This document shows positions 7,622-16,418 of a stretch of DNA of 16,501 nucleotides, piece after piece (within the stretch, counting starts at the first letter, position 1; each line of letters opens with the position of its first letter). The position numbers and the translations under genes were made by a program. The stretch comes from JAOABV01 sp039801465 (lineage in GTDB: Bacteria; Hydrothermota; Tepidihabitantia; Tepidihabitantales; CAIPLT01), in contig JBDRUT010000032.1 of the NCBI GenBank assembly GCA_039801465.1, positions 1 to 16,501 on the forward strand, read 5' to 3'. The notes under the pieces were generated by a model. It did no database searches. It was not told where the DNA came from and saw nothing but the letters and a program-made list of their open reading frames with translations.

Positions 7622-7649
7622 TTGACTTAAATAAAATCTGCAATATAAT
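7622..7649 (+). promoter_or_regulatory. Sigma-70 promoter for mgtE
   Basis: TTGACT (7622-7627), a 16-bp spacer and a perfect TATAAT (7644-7649). The predicted start near 7656 leaves a leader of about 130 nt before the ATG at 7788, long enough to hold a regulatory RNA, although none was recognised. Confidence 0.65.
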
Positions 7650-7787
7650 CATTTTGCTCGGTTCTTTCGAAAACAGATAGAACTCTTTCTGCTTATTTAA
7701 TTTAATAGTATATCTATCATATTTTTATGATAACTCATTATATTAATAGCAAATGATTATATTTTATAGGAAAAGGAATTTCTGATA

Positions 7788-9170
7788 ATGGCAAAAAAAA
7801 GACAAAGTGGAATTCTTAAGAATTTATTAAAACCAGAAATCGAAGAACTGATCCAATTAAAAGATTGGCAAAGTCTCAAAACTGTTCTGGAAAGTTGGTA
7901 TCCTCAGGACATCGCTGATATATTAGAAGAACTCCCTGAATCTGATAGTGCCTTACTTTTTCTACTATTATCTCCCCAATTACAAATTGAGGTATTTGAA
8001 GGTTTAGAAAGTGATGCTCAATTAAGTCTAATTAAGAAGTTCAGTGATGAAAAAGTAAAATCACTTATTACGGATATTGCTCCGGATGCTCGGGTAAAAT
8101 TATTTGAAAAACTTCCGCCACAAATAATTCAAAAGCTTAGTTCGTTACTCTCCCCTCAAGATTTTAAGGAAACCTTAACCATACTCGGATTTCCTGAAAA
8201 TAGTGTTGGTCGATTAATGACACCGGAGTTTATAGCGGTAAAACCAGAATGGACAATAAAGAAAGCGCTTGACCATATCCGAACCGTTGGACTTGAAGCG
8301 GAAACAATTAATATGATTTATGTAATTGATGACAAAGGTCAACTACTTGATGATATTCCTTTAAGACGATTAATTCTCGCTGACCCGAAACAAACAATTC
8401 AAGAAATTATGGACAAGAATTTTATTGCGGTTAATGTCCTTGAAGACCAAGAAGAAGCAGCAAAGTTAATGAAGCGTTATGATTTAATTGCAATGCCCGT
8501 GGTCGATGAAAATGGTATTTTATTAGGAATTGTTACAATTGATGACATTGTCGATGTTCTTGAGGAAGAACAAACCGAAGATATTACCAAAATATCAGCA
8601 ATCGGACCGAAAATTGATACTGATATTATTACCAAACTTAAAGAAATTCCAATAAAAAAATTTTACAGAAGCCGGATTAGTTGGTTGATATTGTTGTTAA
8701 TAATGGATTTAGTTACGGGCGGAATAATTCAACGTTTTGAAGAAACTATTGCTCGTTATGTTGTTTTAGTGACATTTCTACCAGTATTAGTTGATACTGC
8801 GGGAAATGCGGGTTCCCAATCCGCAACTTTGGTAATCAGAGCATTAGCATTAGGAACCGTGCAAATGCGAGATTGGGTTTATCTTTTAGGTAAAGAACTT
8901 ATTATTGGTGCGCTTTTAGGTTTAACAATGGGCGCAGGAATTTCAATTATGGGTTTTATTCGAGGCCGACAAGTTCAAATTGCTTTAGTGGTTATCATCG
9001 CAATGATTTTAAATGTGATTATTGGCTGTGCAGTCGGTGTGTTATTACCATTTATCTTTAAGAAATTAAAGAAAGACCCAGCAACTGCTAGTGCACCATT
9101 GGTAACGACCTTAGCCGACATTTTAGGCACAGCGCTTTATCTAAGCATGGCATACATCTTTTTGAAGTAA
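7788..9170 (+). CDS. mgtE: MgtE-family magnesium transporter/channel
   Basis: This 460-residue protein has the standard MgtE order: an N-terminal helical MgtE_N domain (about 15-135, with repeated EELP-type helices), a CBS-domain pair (about 140-262), a connecting helix (about 265-295) and five transmembrane helices (about 296-459). Conserved pore features are visible: the DTAGNAGSQSATLVIRAL segment (about 336-353) and Asp444 in TTLADILG, matching the pore aspartate of characterised MgtE. In the family, magnesium binding to the N and CBS domains closes the pore, so import is self-limiting. The length is typical. AGGAAAAGG about ten bases upstream acts as the ribosome binding site. It has its own promoter and stands alone, since uvrA downstream also has its own promoter. 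Confidence 0.95.
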   Translation: MAKKRQSGILKNLLKPEIEELIQLKDWQSLKTVLESWYPQDIADILEELPESDSALLFLLLSPQLQIEVFEGLESDAQLSLIKKFSDEKVKSLITDIAPDARVKLFEKLPPQIIQKLSSLLSPQDFKETLTILGFPENSVGRLMTPEFIAVKPEWTIKKALDHIRTVGLEAETINMIYVIDDKGQLLDDIPLRRLILADPKQTIQEIMDKNFIAVNVLEDQEEAAKLMKRYDLIAMPVVDENGILLGIVTIDDIVDVLEEEQTEDITKISAIGPKIDTDIITKLKEIPIKKFYRSRISWLILLLIMDLVTGGIIQRFEETIARYVVLVTFLPVLVDTAGNAGSQSATLVIRALALGTVQMRDWVYLLGKELIIGALLGLTMGAGISIMGFIRGRQVQIALVVIIAMILNVIIGCAVGVLLPFIFKKLKKDPATASAPLVTTLADILGTALYLSMAYIFLK

Positions 9171-9239
9171 TAATATCTAATTGTCTTTCAGGTATTGATT
9201 TTCTAATAACCGCATATTTTCTATTATCATTAACCATTC

Positions 9240-9268
9240 TTGAAAAACAAATAATTTCTCTCTATAAT
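9240..9268 (+). promoter_or_regulatory. Sigma-70 promoter for uvrA, near-leaderless
   Basis: TTGAAA (9240-9245), a 17-bp spacer and a perfect TATAAT (9263-9268). The ATG at 9279 is only ten bases beyond the -10, so the leader would be about 3-5 nt, and no Shine-Dalgarno sequence exists. I saw no LexA-like operator around it. Confidence 0.7.
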
Positions 9269-9278
9269 TAAATTTAAA

Positions 9279-12071
9279 ATGAAAGCCAACAGAGAAAATG
9301 ATTATATATTTATTAAAGGTGCACGTGTCCATAATCTTAAGAATATCAATGTAAAAATACCGAGAAATAAATTAGTTGTTATCACGGGTATATCTGGTTC
9401 AGGGAAATCATCTCTTGCATTTGATACAATTTATGCTGAAGGCCAGCGGCGTTATATCGAATCGCTATCGGCTTATGCTCGTCAATTTTTAGGTATGCTG
9501 GATAAACCGGATGTTGATTATATCACGGGCTTATCACCAGCAATTGCGATTGAGCAACGAACCGCAGCGAAAAATCCTCGTTCCACTGTTGGTACCGTAA
9601 CTGAAATTTATGATTACTTAAGAGTCTTATTTGCCCGCATCGGTATCCCTTATTGTCCTGAATGTCAGAAACCGATAACTTCTCAAACCATTGACCAGAT
9701 TGTTGACAACATCCTTTCAATTCAACCTGATACACCGATAATAATTTTAGCACCAATAGTCAGAGGCAGAAAAGGTGAATATCTTGATTTACTGAATAAA
9801 ATAAAACGCAAAGGATTTTTACGAGTACGAGTTGATGGCAAAATTTATGAAGTTGAACAAGTACCAGCTTTAGCCAAATATCAGAAACATAATATTGAAA
9901 TTGTTATTGACCGATTGACCATTACTCAATCCGATATTTCGCTTCGCAAACGAATTGCTGAGTCAGTTGAACTGGCATTAAAAGAAGGTCAAGGATTGTG
10001 CGCTGTTTTAGTTAACAATAAAGAAGAGCGAATATTCTCAAGTGCCTTTGCTTGTGTTGATTGCGGTTTTAGTTATGGCGAGATTTCTCCGCGGCTATTC
10101 TCATTTAACGCACCTTATGGCGCTTGTCCTGCTTGTCACGGTTTAGGTATAAAAATGGAAATCGATGTTGAGCGTGTTATCGCTAATCCCCAGTTAAGCA
10201 TTACTGATGGTGCAATCGCACCTTGGGGCGAAGTTACCGGCCAATGGTTTCTTTCCCAACTTCAAGACCTAGCCGACACTTACAATTTTAATTTGAACAC
10301 GCCATGGAAAAATCTACCCAACCGAGTCAAAAATGTTATTCTTAATGGTAGCGATGAAACCGGTTTTGAAGGTATCATTCCTCATATTATGCGTTTGTAT
10401 CATGAAACCGAATCAGATGCGATCCGAGAATGGGCAGAAAAATTTATGGCAATTCTTCCGTGTCCAGAATGTAATGGTACGAGACTAAAAAAAGAGAGTC
10501 TTGCAGTAAAGATTAATAATCTGAATATCGCGGACATTGCCGCAATGTCAGTAAAACAAGCATTCAACTTCTTCCAAAACGAGATAAAATTAACGGAAAA
10601 AGAGTCACTCATTGCAAGAGAAGTAATTAAGGAATTAACCCGTCGTCTCCAATTTCTCATTTCAGTCGGTCTTGATTATTTAACCTTGGACCGTCGTGCT
10701 GATACTTTAGGTGGCGGTGAAGAACAAAGAGTTCGATTGGCAACCCAAATCGGTTCAGGATTAGTTGGTGTTGTCTATATTCTTGATGAACCCAGTATTG
10801 GATTACACCAGAGAGATAATTCAAGATTGCTCAATACATTAAAACAATTGCGGGATTTAGGTAATACCGTAATTGTCGTTGAGCACGACAAAGAAACAAT
10901 TCTTTCTGCGGATTATGTAATTGATTTAGGACCCGGCGCCGGTGAACAAGGTGGTTATGTAGTCGCCACTGGTCCGCCAACTAAAATTATGGCAGATAAT
11001 AAATCTTTAACCGGTGCTTATCTCTCTGGTAAAAAATCAATTGCCATTCCTGAAAAAAGACGGAAACCCAGCTCCAATTTTCTAATTATCAAAGGTGCTC
11101 GAGAGAACAATCTTAAATCAATTGATGTCAAAATTCCTTTAGGCCTGTTTGTCTGTGTAACCGGTGTTTCCGGTTCCGGCAAAAGTACTCTCATCTTTGA
11201 TATCTTATACAAACAACTTGCCCAAAAATTTTATAACTCAAAAGAAAAGCCCGGTGCACACGAAACGATTTTAAATATTGATAAAATTGATAAAGTCATT
11301 AACATTGACCAGTCACCAATTGGAAGAACACCGCGCTCTAATCCTGCCACTTACACAAATGTCTTTACACCAATTAGAGAATTATTTGCTCAGACCAAAG
11401 AAGCCCGAATGCGTGGTTATAAACCCGGCCGATTTTCATTTAATGTTTACGGTGGCAGATGTGAAGCCTGTGCTGGCGATGGTATCATCAAAGTTGAAAT
11501 GCACTTTCTGCCACCAGTATATATTCCCTGTGAAGAATGTAAAGGCAGAAGATATAACCGCGAGACTTTGGAAATTAAATATAAAGGTAAAAATATTTAT
11601 GATGTCTTAAATATGACGGTAACTCAAGCACTGGAATTCTTTTATAATATTCCTGCAATCAGAAGAAAACTCGAACTATTAAAAGATGTTGGCTTAGGGT
11701 ATATTAAACTCGGACAACCAGCGCCAAATTTATCTGGTGGCGAAGCACAAAGAGTTAAAATTGCCAAAGAACTATCTAAAATCGGCACAGGCAATACATT
11801 ATATCTATTGGATGAACCGACTACAGGTTTACATTTTGAAGATGTTAAACTGCTACTTGCCGTCTTAAACCGTTTAGTTGATAGAGGCAATACTGTAGTC
11901 GTGATTGAACATAATTTAGAAGTAATCAAATGTGCTGACTGGATTATTGATTTAGGACCTGAAGGCGGTGACCAAGGCGGACAAGTAATTGCTGAAGGCA
12001 CACCTGAACAAATCGCAAAAGTTGCCCAATCTTATACAGGTCAATTTCTCAAAAAAATCTTACCAAAATAA
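9279..12071 (+). CDS. uvrA: UvrA, excinuclease ABC subunit A
   Basis: This 930-residue protein is full length for UvrA (about 940). It has two ABC ATPase modules with zinc-binding modules. Module 1: Walker A GISGSGKSS (37-45), a C-x2-C zinc-binding region (CVDCGFSY...CPACHGLG), a signature motif near 477 reading LGGGEEQR, and Walker B ILDEPSIGLHQRD (Asp503-Glu504). Module 2: Walker A GVSGSGKST (629-637), zinc finger CEACAGDG...CEECKGRR, signature LSGGEAQR (818-825) and Walker B LLDEPTTGLHFED. UvrA dimers scan DNA for bulky lesions and load UvrB, starting nucleotide excision repair. The first signature has Gly for the usual Ser (LSGGE to LGGGE), while the second is normal. uvrB and uvrC are not in the window. 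The gene has its own promoter right at its start. Confidence 0.97.
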   Translation: MKANRENDYIFIKGARVHNLKNINVKIPRNKLVVITGISGSGKSSLAFDTIYAEGQRRYIESLSAYARQFLGMLDKPDVDYITGLSPAIAIEQRTAAKNPRSTVGTVTEIYDYLRVLFARIGIPYCPECQKPITSQTIDQIVDNILSIQPDTPIIILAPIVRGRKGEYLDLLNKIKRKGFLRVRVDGKIYEVEQVPALAKYQKHNIEIVIDRLTITQSDISLRKRIAESVELALKEGQGLCAVLVNNKEERIFSSAFACVDCGFSYGEISPRLFSFNAPYGACPACHGLGIKMEIDVERVIANPQLSITDGAIAPWGEVTGQWFLSQLQDLADTYNFNLNTPWKNLPNRVKNVILNGSDETGFEGIIPHIMRLYHETESDAIREWAEKFMAILPCPECNGTRLKKESLAVKINNLNIADIAAMSVKQAFNFFQNEIKLTEKESLIAREVIKELTRRLQFLISVGLDYLTLDRRADTLGGGEEQRVRLATQIGSGLVGVVYILDEPSIGLHQRDNSRLLNTLKQLRDLGNTVIVVEHDKETILSADYVIDLGPGAGEQGGYVVATGPPTKIMADNKSLTGAYLSGKKSIAIPEKRRKPSSNFLIIKGARENNLKSIDVKIPLGLFVCVTGVSGSGKSTLIFDILYKQLAQKFYNSKEKPGAHETILNIDKIDKVINIDQSPIGRTPRSNPATYTNVFTPIRELFAQTKEARMRGYKPGRFSFNVYGGRCEACAGDGIIKVEMHFLPPVYIPCEECKGRRYNRETLEIKYKGKNIYDVLNMTVTQALEFFYNIPAIRRKLELLKDVGLGYIKLGQPAPNLSGGEAQRVKIAKELSKIGTGNTLYLLDEPTTGLHFEDVKLLLAVLNRLVDRGNTVVVIEHNLEVIKCADWIIDLGPEGGDQGGQVIAEGTPEQIAKVAQSYTGQFLKKILPK

Positions 12072-12388
12072 AGTTTTTGCTTACAATTAATATCCGAGAA
12101 CCGGTCTAAATAAAAAAAAGAATACAGTAAAACATAAAATATCGCTATATGCAATCTACTATTTGATAATGGATAATAAGAACCAATTTATTTATTTTAT
12201 CCAGGAATTATCTATATCAAATGAACTGCAACAACAAACAGATAATAACGAATATACAATTATTCATCAATCCAATTAAGAAAAATCTAATATGCTGTGC
12301 GATTATTTGTGAAACAAATTCTTATAATTTTGCTACCAAGTTTTGGGTATTCTAATATAACTTTGGTATTTTTTTAATACTATTAATA
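12072..12388. other. Convergent non-coding region between uvrA and the C25 protease
   Basis: This 317-bp AT-rich region has no credible ORF or RNA gene. It holds a small perfect hairpin (ATTTGT 12305-12310 with ACAAAT 12314-12319), the plus-strand terminator at 12334-12375, and a 9-bp tandem TAATACTAT just before the C25 stop codon. No U-tract-containing terminator was found for the minus-strand protease gene. Confidence 0.6.
12334..12375 (+). terminator. Rho-independent terminator facing the C25 protease gene
   Basis: TACCAAGTT (12334-12342) pairs with AACTTTGGTA (12359-12368) with one bulged T, and seven Ts follow (12369-12375). It works in the plus direction, about 260 bp past uvrA, and would stop uvrA read-through from running antisense into the protease gene. 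The loop is long (16 nt), so its efficiency is uncertain. Confidence 0.6.
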
Positions 12389-15300
12389 CTATTTGGTCAC
12401 AATTATCTTTTGGATTATTCTTTTGGGATTTCGCGCAGTTCTATCCGTCATTTGTATAAAGTAGACACCAGCAGGTAAGCGACTAAAATCAAAATCGTTA
12501 TTTTTAAGCTCTCCAGAATAGATAATTTTTCCTAAGACATCATATACTCTAAATTGAAGTGTGTTATTAAACTGTTGTCTAGTTAAATTAGTTTTAAGAT
12601 TGCTTATTAACAAGGATTTAATAACCGTAGGCGAAATACCAGTTTGGGTTATATCATTTTTATCGCATTTCACGTCAAGAAGTTTTGTTTGATATTCTGG
12701 CCACCAGTAGCGATAAATTACTCGGGTGTTATTCCCTTTCACAATGTAGATGAAATCGTCAAAAGCGCAAATTCCACTACCACCTTTTACATATTTCTTT
12801 TCACTTCCTTTTGGTATTTCTTCTAGAGGTGAAGCACTCCAAGTTTCTGTTGACAAATCATAAATCCAACATTCACCGGTATTATTACCTTTCAGTGCAT
12901 AAATTTTGTTATCTTTTATTGTCATTCCCGCACCTTCACCCACTTTCTTTTTCCTTGAACCTAAAGGCATAGATTCTTTCTGATACCAGGTGTCGTTTTC
13001 TATATCATATTTGTAGAATTCATTATATTTTCCTCGTAATGCATAAATGCTATTATCATAATAGATAAGACAACTGCCATCAGTATAACCTTTTTCTGGT
13101 TTCTTAATTGTCGGTGCTCTTGCTAAGGAATCCCATTTTCGCAAAGTCGTATCATAACGCCAAAATTCAGTAGTGTTCGTGCCTCTAAGTAGATATAGAT
13201 TACCATTAGAAAAAGCGATACTGGCACCGCCTTTAATTCCTTTTTTCGTTGGCAATGTTTCTATCTCCTGCCATTCACTGGTATTTAAATTATATCTTAA
13301 AAACTTTTTTGTATTAGAACCGACACAAAGATACAGATAATCGCCGCTATCATAAGTTAAGGCACAGCCTTTTTTAAGGCCCTTTTTGACAGGAATAGTA
13401 TCAATATATGTCGAAACACTTTCTGGAATCCAAAAATAAAAACTTTTAGTATTATTTCCCTTCACAATATAAATTTTGTTATCAGTCTTTACCATACAGC
13501 CACCGCTTTTAATGTTTTTATTATCTGGTAATAATGGTATTTCTACTGGCAGTTTATACCATCCGGGACTTTTTATAGTAAAGTCACCACAGCACGAATC
13601 ATTGGTAAAGTTATTATCACCATTAGAAACCGTATAACATTGGTAAGAATAATTGCCTTCAGGCAAACTTAATGAACCTAAACTGATGACCGCGGAATCT
13701 CCACCACCGAGAAAATAAGCATTGGTTGAGCAAGCCATCGTATTGACCTGAAATTTCACTTTATACTTGTAAACAAAATTTCGCCCAAAGTTTTTTACAA
13801 TGCATTGTATATACCACCATCCCATAGGAACAGTTCCGTGGGGTTGAAGCACAGAAACTACACCAATATCAATTGGTGATATTGGTAAAAGTGGGATATT
13901 AAAATAAGTTGTGCAGGCGCAAAAACCATTATAATTGAACAATAAAGAAAAATGAATATAACGATTAACCGGCGATAACGGTGATAAAGAAAAAGCGAAA
14001 ATTCCCTCAGCTGAATCTCCTGCCGGAATTGTGCCAAAGTCATAACAACTATCAATCATTGTAATATAAAAGTCAGGCGTTCTTAAAAGTGACGAAACAC
14101 CAAATGCATCATAATCACCGATGTTAGCCACTGTAATTTTTATCTCGACCGTTTCACCTGGATTCAAAATACCATTGTTATTACCAAGACTATCATAGAT
14201 AGTGTGAGTCCGATAAGTGAGATAAATTGAATTGTCTTCATAAAATCTTATAACCGCTTCATAAGGTTTATAATTTCGCTTAGTTACAGTAAGATGAATA
14301 GGTATAGTATCTAATATTTCTGGTAATGGAAATGAAACCATTCCCAATCCATCAGTCAGTTTACGAGAATAAATAACATTTGGTTTATATATTGTCACAA
14401 GAGCATTTTCTATTGGAATATTTCCAGATTTGACAGTAATTGGAATATCACTTTGACTATTCATCCTCACTGAACAAGGATATGTTACATTTAAGATTTT
14501 AAGAGTATCAAGCCAAACTATCATTTCTGGGTCGCCGAGAAGATTCAGCGCATACTTGTCCCATAATGGAATATATTTACCCTTTGCATATGCTAAATTG
14601 ACACCCAAACCAAAAGAATGGTTAAAAATTGAATAGAACAAATCAAGGAAATGAAAATAAGAACCTTGCCGACCAAATGTTGAATTCATAACGCAACTTA
14701 GCGCACCACCATTTGTGCAATTCATAATACTTTCGGCAAAACAATCCTGCCATTCAGGACGATATTTTTCACAATCAAACCGACCTGGTAAACATGACTG
14801 GGCAACATAGATTGGAAAAATATCCTGATTATTTAGCGACGCAAAATGTGAATTGTTAAAACCGCCAATTTGGAGTGGTGAACCGTGTGCTAATTCAAAT
14901 ATTAGATGATAACCCGAATTAATTGAATCGACCATACCCTGTCCGTTCGGTGCAGGATAACATTTTGCTTTGAAAAAATAATCAGGTGCTAAATTAGCAA
15001 TACTATCAGCTGCTTCTTGTTCTAAGTCAGCAGGAAGGAATAATTTTCTTAATTTTAAATTTTGTCCCTGAAACTCGCCTTTCTCATATTTGAGTAGTTT
15101 GTTAACAAATGTTGAGCAGTTCTTGACTGAACTAATACAAACCCGACCAACAAAAACATCAGGCAAACCGTCAACGCGGTCAGTGTATTCACCAAAGACA
15201 TTATTATTATTATAATCCCAGGTTCCATCTAAATCCGAAAAATAAAGGTCGGCTGGGATAGTATCATACCAATCAAAAGGTGGTTGTGTGTAACCTCTTA

Positions 15301-16249
15301 GATAACAATTTCGATGTGGAACTATATCATAATCCCCAGCAAGTAAAAAATAAATCGTTCCCCAATTTTCTGTAGCGTCGCGTATGAAATTTCTTAGTTT
15401 CTCAGGAAAGTCTCTTCCTGGATACGAATTAGCAATTGTTTTATCCACGAGCCGAGTTCTAATTCCTTTCTTGGTTTTCCAAAATACTAATGGTTGTAGT
15501 GCTTGACCAAACTGAAAAGAATCGGTTATAATCACATACTCAAAACTATCAGGCAATAAAAATCCAGTACTTTTATTTATAACTTTTACCGCAGGCATCC
15601 AAAAATTTATTTTATCGGAATTCTTGACGATAGAACCAATCAAAGATTGAAAGACACTAATTTGCTTTTCCGTGCGTTCTGGAAATGATGTTTTCCCTCG
15701 TTCATAACTTATCGATATCTCAAAACTTGGATAAAATTTGAGTCTTTTATCTTTGGGATAATACTGTAATGGATACAGCGCAAATGTTGCGATCTTAAAA
15801 CCACCCATAGAACCAGTATGCATAAGTTTTATTAAATTTTCTGGATAAGGCGCATTTGATTCATAAATCACTGGGTTAGGTTCAGCAAAAGGTAACTTGG
15901 GAAAACTTATTGGTTGTGGTGGTTGAGTAGGAAGAATAGTATAATTGCCAGCAAGTTCAATTGTCTCCGGCAAAAGAACTTTGTAAGCAATTACTTCGGC
16001 ATCTGGTGGTATTAAATATTGGATAATCTTTGCTGGCATCATCGGGTTAGAAATTTCTTCATAATGACCACAATCCGAAAAAATTAACTTATCAAACTCT
16101 CTCTCCTTTTCAACACGCAGGTGCCTAATATCAAATCTTACTTTATCGATCAGCTCATTACCGAAAAGCGTATTGTTTATCAGAAAGTAAACGACTCCTA
16201 TCAGCAATATTAAAATAATTTTGAAATATGAACTTTTAGGATAATCCAT
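12389..16249 (-). CDS. Secreted gingipain-like (C25) cysteine protease with CARDB-like domain, six-bladed Kelch-like propeller and type IX sorting domain
   Basis: This 1286-residue protein starts with a basic N-terminus and a hydrophobic signal segment (about 9-30), then a pro-region (to about 225). A C25 catalytic domain follows (about 235-575): FEYVIITD, IYFLLAGDYDIVPHR, a calcium-site-like acidic stretch (YFSDLDGTWD), PDVFVGRV, catalytic His455 (ELAHGS) and Cys486 (AQSCLPGRFD). The 31-residue His-Cys spacing is close to that of gingipains. An Ig-like domain (about 595-670), a NNNGILNPGETV beta domain (about 685-785) and a CARDB-like domain (about 790-893) come next. Six Kelch-like blades span about 913-1188 and a type A sorting domain ends the protein (about 1205-1286, LPAGVYFIQM...KIIVTK). 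By family knowledge it would reach the surface through T9SS and cleave proteins or process other T9SS cargo; P1 specificity cannot be read from the sequence. GGAGG lies four bases before the ATG. Confidence 0.9.
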   Translation of the reverse strand: MDYPKSSYFKIILILLIGVVYFLINNTLFGNELIDKVRFDIRHLRVEKEREFDKLIFSDCGHYEEISNPMMPAKIIQYLIPPDAEVIAYKVLLPETIELAGNYTILPTQPPQPISFPKLPFAEPNPVIYESNAPYPENLIKLMHTGSMGGFKIATFALYPLQYYPKDKRLKFYPSFEISISYERGKTSFPERTEKQISVFQSLIGSIVKNSDKINFWMPAVKVINKSTGFLLPDSFEYVIITDSFQFGQALQPLVFWKTKKGIRTRLVDKTIANSYPGRDFPEKLRNFIRDATENWGTIYFLLAGDYDIVPHRNCYLRGYTQPPFDWYDTIPADLYFSDLDGTWDYNNNNVFGEYTDRVDGLPDVFVGRVCISSVKNCSTFVNKLLKYEKGEFQGQNLKLRKLFLPADLEQEAADSIANLAPDYFFKAKCYPAPNGQGMVDSINSGYHLIFELAHGSPLQIGGFNNSHFASLNNQDIFPIYVAQSCLPGRFDCEKYRPEWQDCFAESIMNCTNGGALSCVMNSTFGRQGSYFHFLDLFYSIFNHSFGLGVNLAYAKGKYIPLWDKYALNLLGDPEMIVWLDTLKILNVTYPCSVRMNSQSDIPITVKSGNIPIENALVTIYKPNVIYSRKLTDGLGMVSFPLPEILDTIPIHLTVTKRNYKPYEAVIRFYEDNSIYLTYRTHTIYDSLGNNNGILNPGETVEIKITVANIGDYDAFGVSSLLRTPDFYITMIDSCYDFGTIPAGDSAEGIFAFSLSPLSPVNRYIHFSLLFNYNGFCACTTYFNIPLLPISPIDIGVVSVLQPHGTVPMGWWYIQCIVKNFGRNFVYKYKVKFQVNTMACSTNAYFLGGGDSAVISLGSLSLPEGNYSYQCYTVSNGDNNFTNDSCCGDFTIKSPGWYKLPVEIPLLPDNKNIKSGGCMVKTDNKIYIVKGNNTKSFYFWIPESVSTYIDTIPVKKGLKKGCALTYDSGDYLYLCVGSNTKKFLRYNLNTSEWQEIETLPTKKGIKGGASIAFSNGNLYLLRGTNTTEFWRYDTTLRKWDSLARAPTIKKPEKGYTDGSCLIYYDNSIYALRGKYNEFYKYDIENDTWYQKESMPLGSRKKKVGEGAGMTIKDNKIYALKGNNTGECWIYDLSTETWSASPLEEIPKGSEKKYVKGGSGICAFDDFIYIVKGNNTRVIYRYWWPEYQTKLLDVKCDKNDITQTGISPTVIKSLLISNLKTNLTRQQFNNTLQFRVYDVLGKIIYSGELKNNDFDFSRLPAGVYFIQMTDRTARNPKRIIQKIIVTK
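12686..13513 (-). repeat. Six Kelch-like repeats encoding a beta-propeller in the C25 protease
   Basis: Units of about 45-50 residues start near residues 913, 957, 1004, 1054, 1102 and 1153. They follow (K/D/E)-x-G-x-(A/S/C)-(L/I/M), then IYALKGNNT-x-(E/F)-x-W/F-x-Y, then W, with lysine-rich linkers. The number, length and motif match the six blades of the S8 protease (2852-3706). The motif here is mostly KGNNT or RGTNT instead of KGGNT. Confidence 0.8.
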
Positions 16250-16253
16250 ATGG

Positions 16254-16258
16254 CCTCC
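16254..16258 (-). promoter_or_regulatory. Shine-Dalgarno site of the C25 protease gene
   Basis: On the minus strand GGAGG lies four bases before the ATG at 16249-16247. Spacing and sequence equal those of the S8 protease gene. Confidence 0.7.
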
Positions 16259-16343
16259 GCTTTTTATCTTTTGTTATATTTGTAAAGAAATATTATAGAT
16301 GATACCGCCAACATTACTAAAACACCCCATTTATTTTTTATTT

Positions 16344-16372
16344 ATTATACATATAAATTAATAATTTGTCAA
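16344..16372 (-). promoter_or_regulatory. Consensus sigma-70 promoter for the C25 protease
   Basis: On the minus strand a perfect TTGACA (16372-16367), a 17-bp spacer and a perfect TATAAT (16349-16344). The predicted start near 16337 gives a leader of about 88 nt. The -35 lies 16 bp from the right IS end. The sequence resembles the promoter at 344-371. Confidence 0.75.
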
Positions 16373-16388
16373 TATTTAATGTTTTATA

Positions 16389-16418
16389 GGTAATGTATAA
16401 TATTTTGTGTAAATTTAG
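16389..16418 (+). repeat. Terminal inverted repeat of right IS copy
   Basis: Thirty bases starting GGTAATGTATAAT, identical to the reverse complement of 299-328. The first mismatch is the next base inward. Confidence 0.65.

Larger units (their letters stand above)
7409..7787. other. Divergent intergenic region between the Mut7-C gene and mgtE
   Basis: This 379-bp AT-rich region holds the Mut7-C -10 element on one side and the mgtE promoter plus a leader of about 130 nt on the other. The mgtE leader can form a small hairpin (TATCAT 7715-7720 with ATGATA 7727-7732). I saw no M-box (magnesium riboswitch) signature and no ORF of interest. Confidence 0.6.

Noticed and set aside
11278..11610. 110-codon plus-strand ORF within uvrA
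   Set aside because: It is a frame shadow of the uvrA gene, which is intact through this stretch.
329..16388. A classic composite transposon with the interior as cargo
   Set aside because: The interior is dominated by core chromosomal genes (parAB, mgtE, uvrA). The IS far ends and target duplications are not visible, so mobilisation of the whole unit is unsupported.
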